A DNA stretch of 64,000 bases from Triglochin maritima (Eukaryota; Streptophyta; Magnoliopsida; Alismatales; Juncaginaceae), in contig OY821771.1 of NCBI GenBank assembly GCA_963682175.1, positions 15,127,001-15,191,000 on the forward strand, written 5' to 3'. Below, in pieces: positions 45,100 to 57,964 of the stretch; within the stretch, counting starts at the first letter, position 1; each line of letters begins with the position of its first letter. The notes under the pieces are model-generated. The model was not told the DNA's origin and ran no database searches. It saw only the letters and a list, made by a program, of their open reading frames with translations. Position numbers and translations under genes: made by a program.

Positions 45100-48035
45100 C
45101 CTTTATTTTTGACCTTTTCATTTCTTGCTCAACCTCTATCCTTATTCCTTCATGATGATCATCTCGGATAAGTAAATTGTCAACAGTTCTATCATCCTCG
45201 AACAATTTAAGTTTAGGTACTTCTGCAAATGAGGGAAGTTCTCCAATCTCATTAACATCTTCTTGACAAACGATTTGTCATTTTCCTTCTAGACCTACCG
45301 ATCATTCATTAGCACACGAGTCTGTTACATAGAAAATCTATTTTGCTTGAGATGCCATAATGAAAAGATCTTCCTTAAAATCTTCTTTCTTAAGGTTCAC
45401 CAAAGTTAACCCCAAGTCATCGACTTTTAAGACCGCTGTTATTGTCCACCTACTTGCATTTAAAAATTGCAACATTGAATTTAGTAATGTTCATCTCCCA
45501 ATCTGACCATAATAAGACATATTGGCATATATGAGATTCCTATCTTTTGAACTAGAGATGTGCAACGATTCAGCTACCAAAGTAATCCCAGAATAGCCAT
45601 TGATATCGTAGCCATTATAATATGTCACAATAGGATTAGGTCTATATGCCAACCACTTCAAATTTTCAGAAATATCACGACCGTACATAGTTTCCCAAAA
45701 CCAATCAACGAAAGCTTTATTGTGAGCATTAATTACTTGTTGATCAATCCATGTAGGATGTTTTCCCTTCACTATGGTCACGTGCTCATCCAAATAAGGC
45801 TAGACTTCATCAGGATTGCACAACACATAGAAATACGCTTTCAAGAGATCCTCACCGTTTGGACTTATCATCTTCGGACCAACATACCTATACCTCCAAT
45901 CCTATCTTCATGTTGGTTCTTAGGAAGTCCAACACTCTTCGCATGAGTCAAAGTACTCATTACAAAACTCAATTACTTCTTGAGATATGTAACCTTCAAC
46001 GATGCTCGCATTTGGCCTTTGTCGATTGCTACAGTAATCTTTCAACTCACCTATGTAACACTCAAAAGGATACATCCATCTCAAAAAATTGGACCAAGCA
46101 ACTTAATTTCTCTCACCAGATGTACCACGAAATGAACCACGATTTCAAAAAAAGATGGCGGAAAGTACATCTCCAATTGACATATCATAACAATCACTTC
46201 ATTCTACAACTTATCCAAATTCTTTGGATCAATTACTTTGCTGCAAATCTTGTTGAAGAACAAACAAAAATTAGTAATAGCATGTCTAATGTGTTTCTGC
46301 AATATCGATCTAATAACAACAGGTAACAACTACTGCATCAAGACATGACAATCATGAGACTTAAAACCAAGTAGTTTCAAATCTTTCATTGAAACAAGAC
46401 TACTAATATTTGATAAATACCCCTACGACACTTAGACACCATGTAGACACTGACACTAAACTAATTTCTCCTTTCTAGATAAAGTGTAACAAGCTGGTGG
46501 TAAATACTTACGAGTACCCTTACTCTCTACTGCTAGTTTTGCTCGAATACCAAGTAAAAGTAGATTAAGTGTGGCATTATATCCATTTTTAGTCTTACCC
46601 TATATGTTCAGAAGATTTTCTAACAAACTGTCACAAACATTTTATTTGACATTCATCACATCAATACAATGTCTGACTTCTAATGTTCCCAATAAGGAAG
46701 TTTAAAAAATGGATTTTTTCTTCCAACTACACTTATCATTTCCACTTTTGTAAGACTTGCTGAATTGGCATTAGATGTTCTCCACCCGCTTAAGAACTTG
46801 TCTTACACTGATTCATAGGAATTCGCATTTAGAGGTTCTTCGAATTCCTGCTTTTCGTTAAAAGCCCTCTTCATTTTACGAAATAGATGACTCATAGGAA
46901 GAAATTTGTGATGACCAACATACACTGTCTTACTGCCATGAACAAGCTGCAAAGAACATGTGTTTTCTTCACCAATAGGACACGCTTTGTGCCCTTTCAC
47001 AGAATAGCCAGACAAATTTCCATATGCAGGGAAGTCATTTATTATGCAAAATATCGTCGCACGTATTGTAAATGATTGTTGACGGTGGGCATCCCACACC
47101 TCCTCACCATCATTCCAAAATTTCTTTAAGATCTATGTTTCATGCTTAACCATGAAGGCAGATTCTACATAATCCGTAGAACATGTCACGAACTATGAAG
47201 GCTACTCAAACTCCCATAAGAATTCATTCAGTTAGTACACAGACCAAGTCTCATATTTCTGGATTCTTGACCAAACATCGAAAAATCTGAATCGATCTTC
47301 TTCCACTGCGGAGAATCTGTAGGATGTCAAAGCATATGATCATTCTCTTTATCACGATCTGCATGCCATGTCAGATTCTTTGAATCCGCAGAGCAGGCAA
47401 ACAAACGTTTCAACCTTGGAATGATCGGAAGATACCACAACACCTTCGCAGGCGACCCTTGTAGTGGTATATCACGACTCACATTTTTCTTATGTTTGTA
47501 CCATGATGCATTACAAACCGGACAACAATGCATATTTTCATATTCAACCCTATATAATATGTAATCCTTAGGGCGTGCATGTATTTTCCTATTTTGCATA
47601 CCTATAGGACACAAGATTTTTTGGCCTCATATGTACGGTCTGGAAGTTCATTCTATTCTGGAAGAATTTCTTTTAACAACTTAAGTATGGCAGTAAAACT
47701 GACATCACTCCAACCGTTTCGAGGCTTTCAAGGTAGATAACCGTAACACTGCAGACAATCTACTAAAATCGGTGCAACTTGAATACAAAGGTTTTTCATT
47801 GTCAGCCAACATACTACTAAGTACTTGGGGTTTACTAAGTACTTCATCATTAACATCTTGATTTGATGGACTATCACTTTCTTCCTTCGTACATATTTCA
47901 TTCTCACAATGCCATATCCAACGTGTGTATTCTTTATCAAAACCTTTCTCAAATAGATGAGTCTTGATCTCTTTTACATATCTTAAGAACATATATGTTA
48001 AGACACTTCCTACGTGGACATAGGACCATCTCTTA
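45100..48035 (-). pseudogene. CACTA transposase TNP2 (Transposase_21 family), broken
   Basis: TNP2 cuts CACTA elements out and reinserts them. Segments in order on the - strand: zinc-like CPRRKC near 48025; THLFEKGFDKEYTRWIWHCE (47992-47705); IHARPKDYILYRVEYEN and CCPVCNASWYKHKK (47614-47327); INDFPAYGNLSGYSVKGHKA (47099-46803); the VHLVRE / RWMYPF / EGYISQEVIEFC region (about 46140-45960); and the DUF4216-type tail YNGYDINGYSGITLVAES (45793-45491). Many frameshifts and stops separate them. It has the same architecture as the + strand copy at 63026. Confidence 0.85.
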
Positions 48036-48337
48036 AGTCTTGATCACTGAATTGACTTGCAACATTCTAATTTCGATCTATCGTTATCTACACAACATAA
48101 ACAATCGTTATAAAAAATGAAGCCAATATACAAGAATTTTTTGAAATCTCGGCACAACCTCCCCTTAAATTTCATCGTAATAAAAAAATTGATGTGGAAA
48201 AGAAACACAAACATATACAACTATATCATCGTTAATGGCAAAATAATCACATTAAATAAATATGACCAAAGTAATAATACTTTTGTTCACTTACTCTTGA
48301 TATTCATCAACAATTACGGTCTTATTAATGTGACGCC
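48036..48337 (-). other. Leader of the CACTA TNP2 gene
   Basis: An AT-rich stretch between the TNP2 start and the subterminal repeats. The frame at 48117-48368 shows no domain. Confidence 0.4.
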
Positions 48338-48445
48338 AGAATGTCACGTCGGTTTTAAGAAGACATGAAACACCCTTATCACGTCGGTTGTAGAGAAACT
48401 GACGTGATATAGAACTATGTCACGTCGGTTTTTATAAAACCGACG
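48338..48445 (-). repeat. CACTA subterminal repeats (right side)
   Basis: Four copies of TCACGTCGGTT-type sequence, partly inverted (TATCACGTCGGTTG, CTGACGTGATATAG, GTCACGTCGGTTTT, AAAACCGACGTC). They match those at 38560-38830. No terminal CACTA is visible beyond them. Confidence 0.65.
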
Positions 48446-48460
48446 TCTTTTCCTTTTTTT

Positions 48461-49270
48461 ACCCCTTAGTTAACCCTAGCCAACATTATTCCCTTACCCA
48501 ACCCATGCCGCCACCCCACACCTCCGGATCCAATGCACACTGCACCTCCTGGTCCAACCTACACCGCACCACCTCCGATCCAACCCACCCTCTACCACCA
48601 CATTTGCGCATCACCCCCCACACTGCACCACCTCCGACCCAACGCACCACCCCCGACCACCTTCGACCAAATGCAGCACCCCCACAATGCACCACCCCTC
48701 CCAATCGACCCGCCACCTAACCCAACTCCTTTGGCCGCCAAGACCTCGTCGAGCTCCTCCGAACTCGCCATGTTACTCAGACCTCGACTCCTCCAACCTC
48801 ACCATGCTACTCCAACCTCGACTTCTTGAACCATGCCATGCTCCTTCGAACTCGACTCCTCTGAAATATTCGTGCTCGAACCAGCCTTCCCCCACCCGAA
48901 GTCAGGAAGCCGACATTTTCTTTAATTTCTTGCTTCATTTTTTTATATATTTTGAAATGGTACTCGTCTTGATCACTCACTCATACGCACTTCATTTCCT
49001 TCCATAGATCCAAAAGATACATGTTTTCATTTTTTCCTTCCGAAGATAAAAAATGGTGGTGGATCTTGTGTTTTCGATGCTAAGCTCTTGATTTTTGGTA
49101 AAATTGAACATTATTACTGAAATCTGAATTGTATTTAATATTTTTGAATGCTACCAATAGTATGCTTACATCCCAAAAGGAATAAAATAAATAATACAAA
49201 TGATAAAACAACAAGCATAACCAACTCGAACCCCTAGTATTGATTTAAATTGTAAACTAATTTGAATTTT
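48461..49270 (+). other. C-rich leader-like DNA between CACTA segments
   Basis: 48500-48900 is a C-rich, repetitive stretch (CCNCACC, CTCCGACC) without stops in some frames, giving Pro/His/Thr-rich translations. It resembles in style the CCGATC-rich leader of the CACTA element at 60480-60640. I regard it as leader DNA of a CACTA element, not a protein gene. Confidence 0.4.
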
Positions 49271-49272
49271 TT

Positions 49273-50420
49273 CACAGTCACACTGGACAACACTAGAGGG
49301 GTTCAGAGCCCAAATCATGAAGTCTCTGAACACTAGATGGAAGGAAAAAAAGTACCAATTCTACCTTGACTTTATGCATTTGGAGAGTAGAGAGGCTAGA
49401 TTGGCGGCTAGACCGCCATATAATTCCATGGAGGATTTGTCTACTCTGCTTGACTACTGGTCCACGGAGGCATTTAAGGTAAGTTTGTTAAGTTTTTTAG
49501 ATAAATTATTATCAATGTATAAACAACTAAGAAATTGGTTTATTTGTGATGCAGAAGAAGAGCGAGACTAACAAGGAAAACTGGGAAATTTGGTAATACC
49601 ACATCAGTGTGGTACCAAATCGGTGGTGCGACACAGGCAGAAAATGGTGAGATATTGTTTTTAAAATTCTTATAGATTCATTACTTTTTAAAATTCTTAT
49701 AGATTCATTACTTTTTAAAATTCTTATAGAAAACCCAGACGCTCCTGAGCCTAGTCGTACATATATGTACATCTGGCTTCATGACAAGAGTCTCCCTGAA
49801 GCTGCGTTCGTTATTGTAAGTTTAATATTATTATTAGTTTTCAATTACTTAATGTTTTTCGATATTTGTGAATTTATAATGTTTTCTTATTATAGGAACA
49901 ATTGGAAGCTTTATGAGGATCAGGTGAAATGAACTCTCAGGGGTCTATCAATACAACGGTTAGCGTCCAGGATCCGGTCAGCGTTGTTCTCAACGATGGG
50001 CACAGACGTGTTAGGATGTACTCACCACCCTGACTGACATATACGGACCTCACGAGATGCCATCCCAAGTAGAGAGTAACGCCAGAGTGGCGGTTGAGAA
50101 ATGTGAGCAAATAAAGATGATGAAAATCAAGCTAACGGATACGAAAAATGAGCTAGCATATAGGAAAAACGACCTCGCGAGGTATAAGTCAATGGTCGAC
50201 TTTTTGATGGAGAGGGCGGTTTTAATCCTGAGGTATTGTATTTATAATTTAGTAAATTAAATTACATTTACTAAGTTAGTTTATTTGCGTTATAATATTC
50301 TATGTGGCTTAATGTATAATGTTTTAATTGTGCATGATTTTTGCAGGCCAAATCTACGGCCAAGTTGAGATAACGATGATGATCAGTCGGGCGGAGCCGA
50401 CACAGGAGCTTTAGAAAATT
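49273..50420 (+). pseudogene. CACTA ORF2 fragment, copy 1
   Basis: The first exon reads GFRAQIMKSLNTRW-type sequence (49320-49481: KKYQFYLDFMHLESREARLA, STLLDYWSTEAFK) and ends at AAG|GTAAGT. The next exon (from about 49555) carries KKSETNKEN and, after a frameshift, VIPHQCGTKSVVRHRQK. Another exon gives ENPDAPEPSRTYMYIWLHDK (about 49730-49816). A coiled-coil-like segment follows at 50057-50260. The same exons recur at 53464 onward. The N-terminal exons of this copy are missing here but present inverted at about 50520-51000. Confidence 0.7.
49663..49730 (+). repeat. 27-bp tandem repeat, 2.5 copies, in an ORF2 intron
   Basis: A unit beginning AAAATTCTTATAGATTCATT repeats with period 27 bp. 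The paralogous intron at about 53850 has only one related copy, so the expansion happened here. Confidence 0.9.
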
Positions 50421-50519
50421 AGTGTTTTATCTTTTCTGTCAGTTGTTATTGTTAAACTCTATTTTAGTAGTTACTAATATTACCATTAATTGCATCCATG
50501 CCACATCCATTTACTTCTT

Positions 50520-51250
50520 TGACACCAATCTCCAATCAGAATAACGAGGAGGCAATACTTGTGTCCTACAGGCTATCGTGTCGATGAAATTCTGGAAGTG
50601 TTAGACGTTCTGTTTCCTTTGGTATGCCTTTCGGTGTGAACTCGATCTCATTCTGAATTGTAGAGTTCCAATCCCCCAAAAGTTGTGTGGATCCACAACC
50701 TCTACTTGTACTCGCTGTACTAGAGGCCGAAGGGCTAGGATCCTCCTCAGTATTAACTACACCATCGGCTATCTACGGGGTATACTCCGTCAAATGCCAG
50801 CGACATCTCCGCCTATCACCGTCTCCCAAAGGGTGTGGTGGTGAAGACTAATGTCTCGTCATACCTGAATTAAGAGGTAATTTAATTTATCATCAACTAT
50901 AAAATAAAATTTATAAACTACCAATCTATTCACACATATATTGGGTTTGTCATTATAATTGTGCATGCCCCTCAGGGTATACTACTAGACCACCGATTCT
51001 AAATCTCGTCTAATAAAATCAACCAATTTAATATCGTCTAATTTGACTCTATCTTGTACAAGATTTCCTCGCCCGTACTCAAGGACTTTGGATGCTTCAT
51101 CCTCCATGCTATATAAATCTCTTGGCAACCGTCGCACAACAACCGACCATTTGACTAATTTGTGATCCCTTGTCTTGAAGGCTCGATTGTGGCGTTACCA
51201 CCTTCTACCACATCGTGTATCATCCCCTCTATGTCGTCTGAGTCATCCTC
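50520..51250 (-). pseudogene. Inverted CACTA ORF2 N-terminal exon and TNP2 tail
   Basis: On the - strand, an ATG near 50866 opens MTRH, and the sequence around it matches 52974 onward on the + strand (MTRRQFLQSYYVPKGGGDKS). Further upstream on the - strand, 51040-51080 (CTTGTACAAGATTTCCTCG) matches the complement of 52755-52790. The two copies thus form an inverted pair with about 1.5 kb between. The frame is interrupted, with a stop right after MTRH. Confidence 0.6.
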
Positions 51251-52739
51251 TTCTAACTCAATTTGAGTTGGTCATCTTGTAATTGTTGTGACAACTTCTG
51301 CACTCGAACTGGCAATACTTTCCCGTGATAATATCATCGACGATGATCATATGATCGACGATGTCGCCTTTAGTCACCCACTTATTGTTACAACACTTAT
51401 TATTCCCATCACGAATGTATTGGTTGTTAGGACTAAAGGCAAAAGGCTCAAGAATGACTTCAGATTTTCCGTGAATTTCTGAGTACTTCTCTTCTCATAC
51501 ATCCAACTTCTGTCTAAGCTCATAATTCTATTGATTTAAAACAAAACGTGTTAAATATAACACTTTAAGCGAAATCAAATCCAATTTAAAGTTTCAACTT
51601 CTACAATCATCAAATCGACAATTTCAAATATCACCCATTACCATATTCCTTATTTCCAACCGACCCCAAATTCAATATTTACCGAAACTACCAAATCCAA
51701 CTAATTGTCAACTAACACATCCAACATATTCCACTCAATCTAATTATCTCATCCAACTCATCCAAACCAATCCAAATAAATCCAATCTAACTAAATTAAT
51801 TAACCAGTCTAACAATCAAATAAAAACACAATCACAATAGCACATTCCACTCAATCCAAATCAATATAACGAAATCGTAAATCTGAAATAACTAATTATT
51901 AGAAATTTTGGCAACTCCTCCCCTATATTTTCATAAATGTTTTTTTGAAATCCTGCACTGAAAAGAAAAAACACATTTACATTCATTTCATGCATTCACA
52001 AGCACCTCCAGCTAATTCTCAACTACAAATTTGTATTATAAGTATAGAAATGTACACCATCAACTAAACACTTCATTTCAAACCCAAATCTCACATCAAG
52101 CCCATCAAAAAATCGTTCTCTTTGAAAACCTATCTTTTACGAAAGCCAAATAAGTACTACATTTCCACAACAACACAAATTTACCATGTCAAAAGCAGAA
52201 TGAACACCAACAATTCAACACCAACCCTAACTGCCAATTCTCTTATTCTTCGACCAAATCTTGTTTCCAACGAAGCCTACATGTAATCCAAAATTTTAAA
52301 TCCAAAATCCAAAATCTAATACTCAATGTTAAATCCAAAATACAATCCAAAATCAAATACGCCAACCCTAACCTCCACTTCTCTTATCCTTACAACAAAT
52401 CATGTTTCCTACCAAGCCCACATGTAATCCTAAATTTTATATCCAAAATCTATAACTAAATTTTAAATCCAAAATCTATAACTAAATTTTAAATCCAAAA
52501 TCTATAACTAAATTTTAAATCCAAAATAGAATTATAAATACAAAATACAGTCCTAATTCCAAAATCAATTACACCAACCCTAACTTCTAATCCTAAATCG
52601 ATATATTTTGATAGAATATACATCTGATATTTTATTTGACTATAATGTACAACACGGTAAAACTTGTTTAACTTAAAATTCCATTTGATTTTATAGGGAA
52701 ATCAATAACGTGTTATTGATTACAATTTTCATTAAAAAA
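51251..52739. other. AT-rich spacer between inverted CACTA segments
   Basis: Mostly A/T- and C-rich, G-poor DNA with AATCCAAA-like strings. No domain. The frame at 51288-51482 is unsupported. Confidence 0.55.
52449..52526 (+). repeat. 26-bp tandem repeat, three copies
   Basis: A unit beginning TCTATAACTAAATTTTAAAT repeats three times without visible change. Confidence 0.9.
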
Positions 52740-54560
52740 TTATTAATTTTGGCAGTACGGTCGAGGAAATCTTGTACAAGATAGAGCCAATTAGACTATA
52801 TTAAGTTGGTAGATTTTGTTTGACCAGATTTATAACAGTTGGTGAAGTAATGCATATTTTTACATCTACGACTACGAATGTAGTGACAAACCAAATGTTT
52901 GAGTTATTCATAATTTGTAGTTCATAATTTTTTATGTGATTGATGATAAATTACATTACTTCAAAATTGAGGTATGACGAGACGTCAATTTTTACAGTCA
53001 TACTATGTTCCTAAGGGAGGCGGTGATAAGAGTAGACGTTGACGACGTCAGGAAAAGGATACCTTAGTAGTTGATACAACACATATTGGCGACGGGGCAT
53101 CAAATCCTTCCTATAGTGGGGACGACTTGACACTTCAACCTCTGGTAATAAAAGTTAATTAGAAAATATATTTCTTCATGTGAAATGCTAAGTTACACTA
53201 CGCACAGGAGCAGTCAACAGGAGTAGAGGTCGTGGTTCTACACAACTTCTATAGGATTGGAACTCAACAATCCCCGTTGAGATCGAGTTTACAATGAAGG
53301 GCATCCCGAAAAAAAGAACACAGAACGCTTACTGAACTTCATCGAGACGATAGCTAGGAGGACACACGTACTTCCTCCGTGTTAACGGTAAAATTATATA
53401 CATACTTAATTTATAATATTATTGATTTCAATTATACAGTAATTAAATTTTTCACAGGCATACTTGACGGTTGCTAAGGGGTTCAGATCCAAGATTATGA
53501 GGCCTTGGAACACCAAATCGAAGGAAAACAAGTACCAATTGTACCCTGGTGTGGTGGACATGGAGACGAGAGAGGAGAGATTGCTAGGTAGACCGCCACA
53601 TGTTTCGACTGACGATTGGTCCACTCTGCTGGAATACTGGTGCAGCGAGGCATTCAAGGTACATTTAAGATGTTTTTTAGTTAATTTATATTCAATGGAT
53701 GATATGATAACAATTTTGTATCTTTGTGAAGCAGAAGAAAAGTGACACGAACAAAACAATAGGGAAATTTTAATCATACCACATCTGTGTGGTACGAAGT
53801 CCGTTGTGCGACACAGAGAAGATAGTAATACTATATTTTCAATTTCGTAAATTCTTATAGGTTCACTACAATTTTAATATCAACTAACAAAATTGTTTTT
53901 TTAATAATATTGTAGATTTTAGAAAATCCAAACGTTCCCGAGCCTACATACTCATACAAATATGTACATTCGTCTACATGACAAGTAGAACATAGAAGCA
54001 ACATTTGTCATTGTAAGTTTATATTCATAATAGTTCTCAATTACTATATGTTGTTGGGTTGCATTCATTTATAAGTTCTTATATTTTCTTCTGGCGGGGA
54101 AGATTAGAGGCTCTATGAGGACCGAGTGAGATGAGCTCTTAGGACTCTCTCATTTCGGTGGCTGTCACCGAGGATCAAGTTGGAACTCCTACTCCGGTCT
54201 TGCCACCCCCATGGACATGTACGTAACTCATGGGATGTTATCCCTACAGAACACAATGGTAGATCAAAAGTTGAGCAAAGTGTCTGAGAGAGTCAGGAGC
54301 TAAAGCGAGTCAATAGTGAAGTAGAGGAGGTGAAAAGATAGCACGCAACCATAAAGTCGACCATCAATTTTTGATGGTGAAGAATGGTTATAAGGATTAG
54401 GTATTTTATTCGTAATTTATTAATGTGTATGACATTTACTAGGTTTATAGAAATTATCATCTTAATATATAATGTATTGTAACATACAGGATATTAAACT
54501 TAACCTTAAAAAGATGACGATCACTGACCATCAGGGGGAGCAAGCACTAGAGGTTTGATG
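52740..54560 (+). pseudogene. CACTA ORF2, copy 2 (exons in normal order)
   Basis: ATG 52974 starts MTRRQFLQSYYVPKGGGDKS; the exon ends near 53144 (CTG|GTAATA) and contains a TGA after KSRR. An exon at about 53459-53659 gives AKGFRSKIMRPWNTKSKENK and STLLEYWCSEAFK, ending AAG|GTACAT. The next exon carries KKSDTNK and, in another frame, PHLCGTKSVVRHRE. Then ENPNVPEPTYSYKYVHSST. All parallel copy 1 at 49273. The upstream 52740-52973 matches a TNP2 tail. Frame breaks make it inactive. Confidence 0.7.
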
Positions 54561-54971
54561 GGTTAGTGTTCATGTTATTTGTCTACTATTGTCATTATCA
54601 AACTTAGTTTGCTACTTTGTGAATTAAAAACTTCAATTTCAATATCTTTACAATGTTTTGTACGCATATATAAGCTTTTCAGGTTATATGTTTGGGAATG
54701 AATCGATGAATGTGTTGTTGATGAATGATCACAAGTATTATTTCATCTAGACAAGGAAATCGGTAATCATCCATTGGTGTTCTTTGATCCAACAAAAGAA
54801 GGCAAAGAAATTTGGTGGGAAATTTGAAGCCAAAACTAATACCGACGGCCTTTATCTGTCGGTGTTACTAAATAACAACGCAAGCAACACCAGCGACGCA
54901 TATCCATCGGTGTTAAAAACTCCTAGTGACGTATATACCATTCGTCGGTGAAAGCATGTTCTGTTGTAGTG
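54561..54971 (+). mobile_element. CACTA 3' end with terminal inverted repeat
   Basis: The terminus ...CATGTTCTGTTGTAGTG ends at 54971; its complement starts CACTACAACAGAACATG, a typical CACTA end. Subterminal copies of CCGACGG/CATCGGTGTTA-type sequence occupy about 54845-54955. They differ from the ACGTCGGTT repeats of the 38552 element, so this is another CACTA family. I found no matching left terminus in the window. Confidence 0.75.
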
Positions 54972-55966
54972 CGGGGCGGGTAGAGCTCGTCCGTAGTGTT
55001 TTCACCTCGTACAACTGCAGTAACCATATTGAAGTGGGGAAGATTTTCTTTCAAATAAATAGAGCAATAAGGAGTGTAAGAGATGTCTAAAACATAGGAA
55101 CGGAGCCCGATTTAAAGACTCTAGGATCCATATATCTGTTGGGGATAAATACAAAAGACGTGAAAGCCAGCCGATCAAAAGTGTAATAGAAGTTCTATCG
55201 AAGCTAGAAATGGTCGACTGTTGCCCAATTATGTTAGACCATTCATTTAAGTTACTAAGCTAACGGTCAATTGGGTGAACATACCAATCGAACGAACACA
55301 ATAGAAATTGGGAGTTTGTATATGGGACATTGAGGGAACGGTCGTCCGTTGAGTCATAAATGGTTGAAGGAAAACAAAAAATGTCCAATTTTGGGACCAA
55401 TTCGGTCGACCACTAAAAGAGGCTCGGTTGACTTATAGCCTGATGTCCAAATTTAGTAAAGGCAAGATCTTCAAGCTAGTCGTTGGGGAATAATGACAAG
55501 AAAATGGCTCGAAAAGGAAATCCAAAAAACTAAGAACGGTCAGACGAAATGGCAAGAGCAATCAACCATTCTACAAAGGAAATGTTGTCTACAAACGGTC
55601 AGACGGATGCTAAGTAACGATCGACCGTTGTGCACAGACTGGCTGTGAATGACTTTGGTGGTTTTCCAGCTTAGGTTTGGGTGATCTAGTGAAGTCCATA
55701 TGATGTGAGATTTTGTGTGTAACTGCTTGATACAACCTAGACTGAATGTGGGTGGATATCCCAACTTGTACGCTTAAGTTTGCAGCGGCTCTTGAAGACT
55801 CAAATAAAGAAGAAAAAATACATGCCTTCAAATAGCTTAATTACATGTCCTGACTTGAATCACTTTCTCTGAGTCTTGATCACTGTATTAGATAAATGTA
55901 CAATACAAGTATATGTGCACTGCATGGAATGTGTTTGACCCAATTTGATTGTGATTAATATTACGT
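54972..55966 (-). repeat. Truncated LTR with decayed paired decamers
   Basis: From about 55190 it matches 41330-42100 of the solo LTR in order (decamer zone, GTGATCTAGTGAAGTCCA, GTGTGTAACT, TACATGCCTTCAAATAGC, GAGTCTTGATCACTGTA). The decamers are mostly mutated, but pairs about 22 bp apart remain (55339/55361, 55403/55425, 55537/55559, 55596/55618). The left end is lost next to the CACTA terminus. Confidence 0.65.
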
Positions 55967-56059
55967 TGTACAAGTTAGGATTAATGACCCTCTAATCACG
56001 AACTAAATGCGGAATTAAAATGTTAAGTAAAGGATTAGTGAAAAGAACAAGCCAACCAC

Positions 56060-57436
56060 ATATTGACATTATAAAATGCATATATTTGGGTCTTATATCC
56101 TTTATGTTTAGCCTAAGGAATGCTACGCAATGAGTTTAATGTTTATGTTTCAAGAATAAACATGTTCAAGAAGAAGAGATTAAAAAAGGACTTAAAAGCT
56201 AGGAAAAGGACCAAGTTGCAAGACTTATGGACTAAGATGCAAGAGAGGACCCGGATATAAACCCAAAAGGACTAATTAGCAAAATCAAGTACTCCACACC
56301 TTCATGAGGAGTATTTTGACAATTGGATTCGGGTCGCAACTCACACAGCAAATTAGGGAACACTCGTGAAAAAGAAACGAAGCTACAAACAAGTTAGACG
56401 AAATTGGGCCGGATCCAGGAGATCCAGACCGCCAATTGGCGGTCTATTTGGCTCCGGATCTGACCCGTCTTCTATAGGATGTGTATTACAGTGTTTTATT
56501 CTATATTTGGTATACGTTTAGTCCCATACCGGGGGATTGTCCCAGGTTATCTTTTTCTATGGCTATAAATAGAACTCTTCCTCCTCCGTTGTAATCCATC
56601 TCCTCTCTTGGTGGCCATCCTCTCTACTAGGAGTAAATCCTTGGAGCAAAACTCTGGTGGAGAGAGGCTACTTGTAATGTGAGTGAGTAATAAAAGATGT
56701 TTTGTTAGTTTCTTCATATTGTCTCTTTTCAATTCTTGCATTCTTAGTTAACTTTGTTTAGTTTAATCTTCATAGAATTAATTAGCATATTTTCTTTCTT
56801 TAATATGAATGTTAGTCTAATAATGTGTGAGCAGTTCCATCCCCCTTTGGGGGTGGAGTTGATGTTTATACATGTCATGTAGAATGAAATGAATGCTAAA
56901 TATTGTTGTATGTGAGAAATGTTAGTATGCTTATTTGAATTAAAGAGAATACTTAACGTGATGGTTTCTGCCATAATCTTTAGGTACATTCCATGTTTGT
57001 TTAGGTTCTTAATAATAAACTTGTTCATGCTCATATTAATCACTTAGGTTACTGATTTGGATGATCGGTCTTGCCATGAGGTACTTCTTATGCATAGGAA
57101 ACACTACCTACACTTGAGCTTATTGAATGCATTCGTCACCACTTATTTCATGTGTACACACACTCCACCCCTTAGGGGTTTTCCATTCCTGATTTCTAGC
57201 TTCTTCTATTAGTCACTTAGTTTAGTTCTATTTAGTGCTTTCATCTTCTTTGTTTGTTTCATACTAGTGTAGCGTAGCATAGTTTAGTCTAGTTATTTTA
57301 ATAAATCTCTTCTCCCATTGGTTTCCCACTCGCCTTCGAACAAACCAGAGTTGACACACCTCCTCATGGACATGACCCGTACTTACAACATCTTGACCGA
57401 CGTCATGCACTTGCGGTACATATAAACGATCAATCA
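56060..57436 (+). repeat. Solo gypsy LTR with perfect 5-bp target duplication
   Basis: Flanked by ACCAC at 56055-56059 and 57437-57441. The start is mutated (ATATTGACATT where the family has TGATTGACATC); the end is ...GATCAATCA. It contains the family blocks CCGGGGGATTGTCCC and GGCTATAAATAGAACTC (TATA at about 56562). It is the + strand counterpart of 43375-44726, with no internal domain. Confidence 0.92.
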
Positions 57437-57964
57437 ACCACAAACACCCGGTCCTAGTTCTCCTCACAAGCCTCGCTCGATCCTCCAAGCCGAGCTTATG
57501 GTTCCACTAACCAATCTCCATTCTGGGTCGAGATCAACACCTTCTACAAACACTGAGCCTTGAGCACAACCTTGCCACGCACGTGCCTCCTCTCACAACC
57601 TAAGAGGGGGATTCCTGGAGGCTTCACAACTTTGTGATTCTTTGATATGGAAGTTGAATCACAATCTAACTACACACTCTAACTTTAGCACACTTGGATA
57701 TATGATTGGAATGGAATTGCAAGTGGTGAAGTTTGACTTAGAGTGTAGGAATATGAGAGCATGAAGATGTAGAGGATTTGGCCTTGAGTACGGATCAATA
57801 GGGAGTGTTCAAGGGTTCTAAAACTAAGATATTAGACCCTATTTATAAGCCTTTAAACTCTACTAGCCGTGTGGGAATTGGTGAGATATGGACTAGGTTT
57901 CAGACTAGGTTCGGTAGACCGTTTGAAGAATGGTTGTCTGAAATATGAAGGACGGACTGGTCAG

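Larger units (their letters stand above)
38552..48460 (-). mobile_element. CACTA (En/Spm) DNA transposon, - strand, with nested solo LTRs
   Basis: The left terminus is CACTATTGGAAAAAAGG at 38552. Both ends carry subterminal repeats of the type ATATCACGTCGGTTT (38560-38830 and about 48338-48445). On the - strand the order is TNP2 (48035-45100), ORF2 (45007 to about 40500) and an Ulp1-like protease module (40512-39290). I could not find a right terminal CACTA inverted repeat, so 48460 is approximate. Two solo LTRs interrupt ORF2. All reading frames are broken. Confidence 0.75.

Noticed and set aside
48486..48829. Proline/histidine-rich protein genes on both strands
   Set aside because: The frames are open only because the DNA is C-rich and repetitive; there is no domain, and the stretch lies next to CACTA subterminal repeats.
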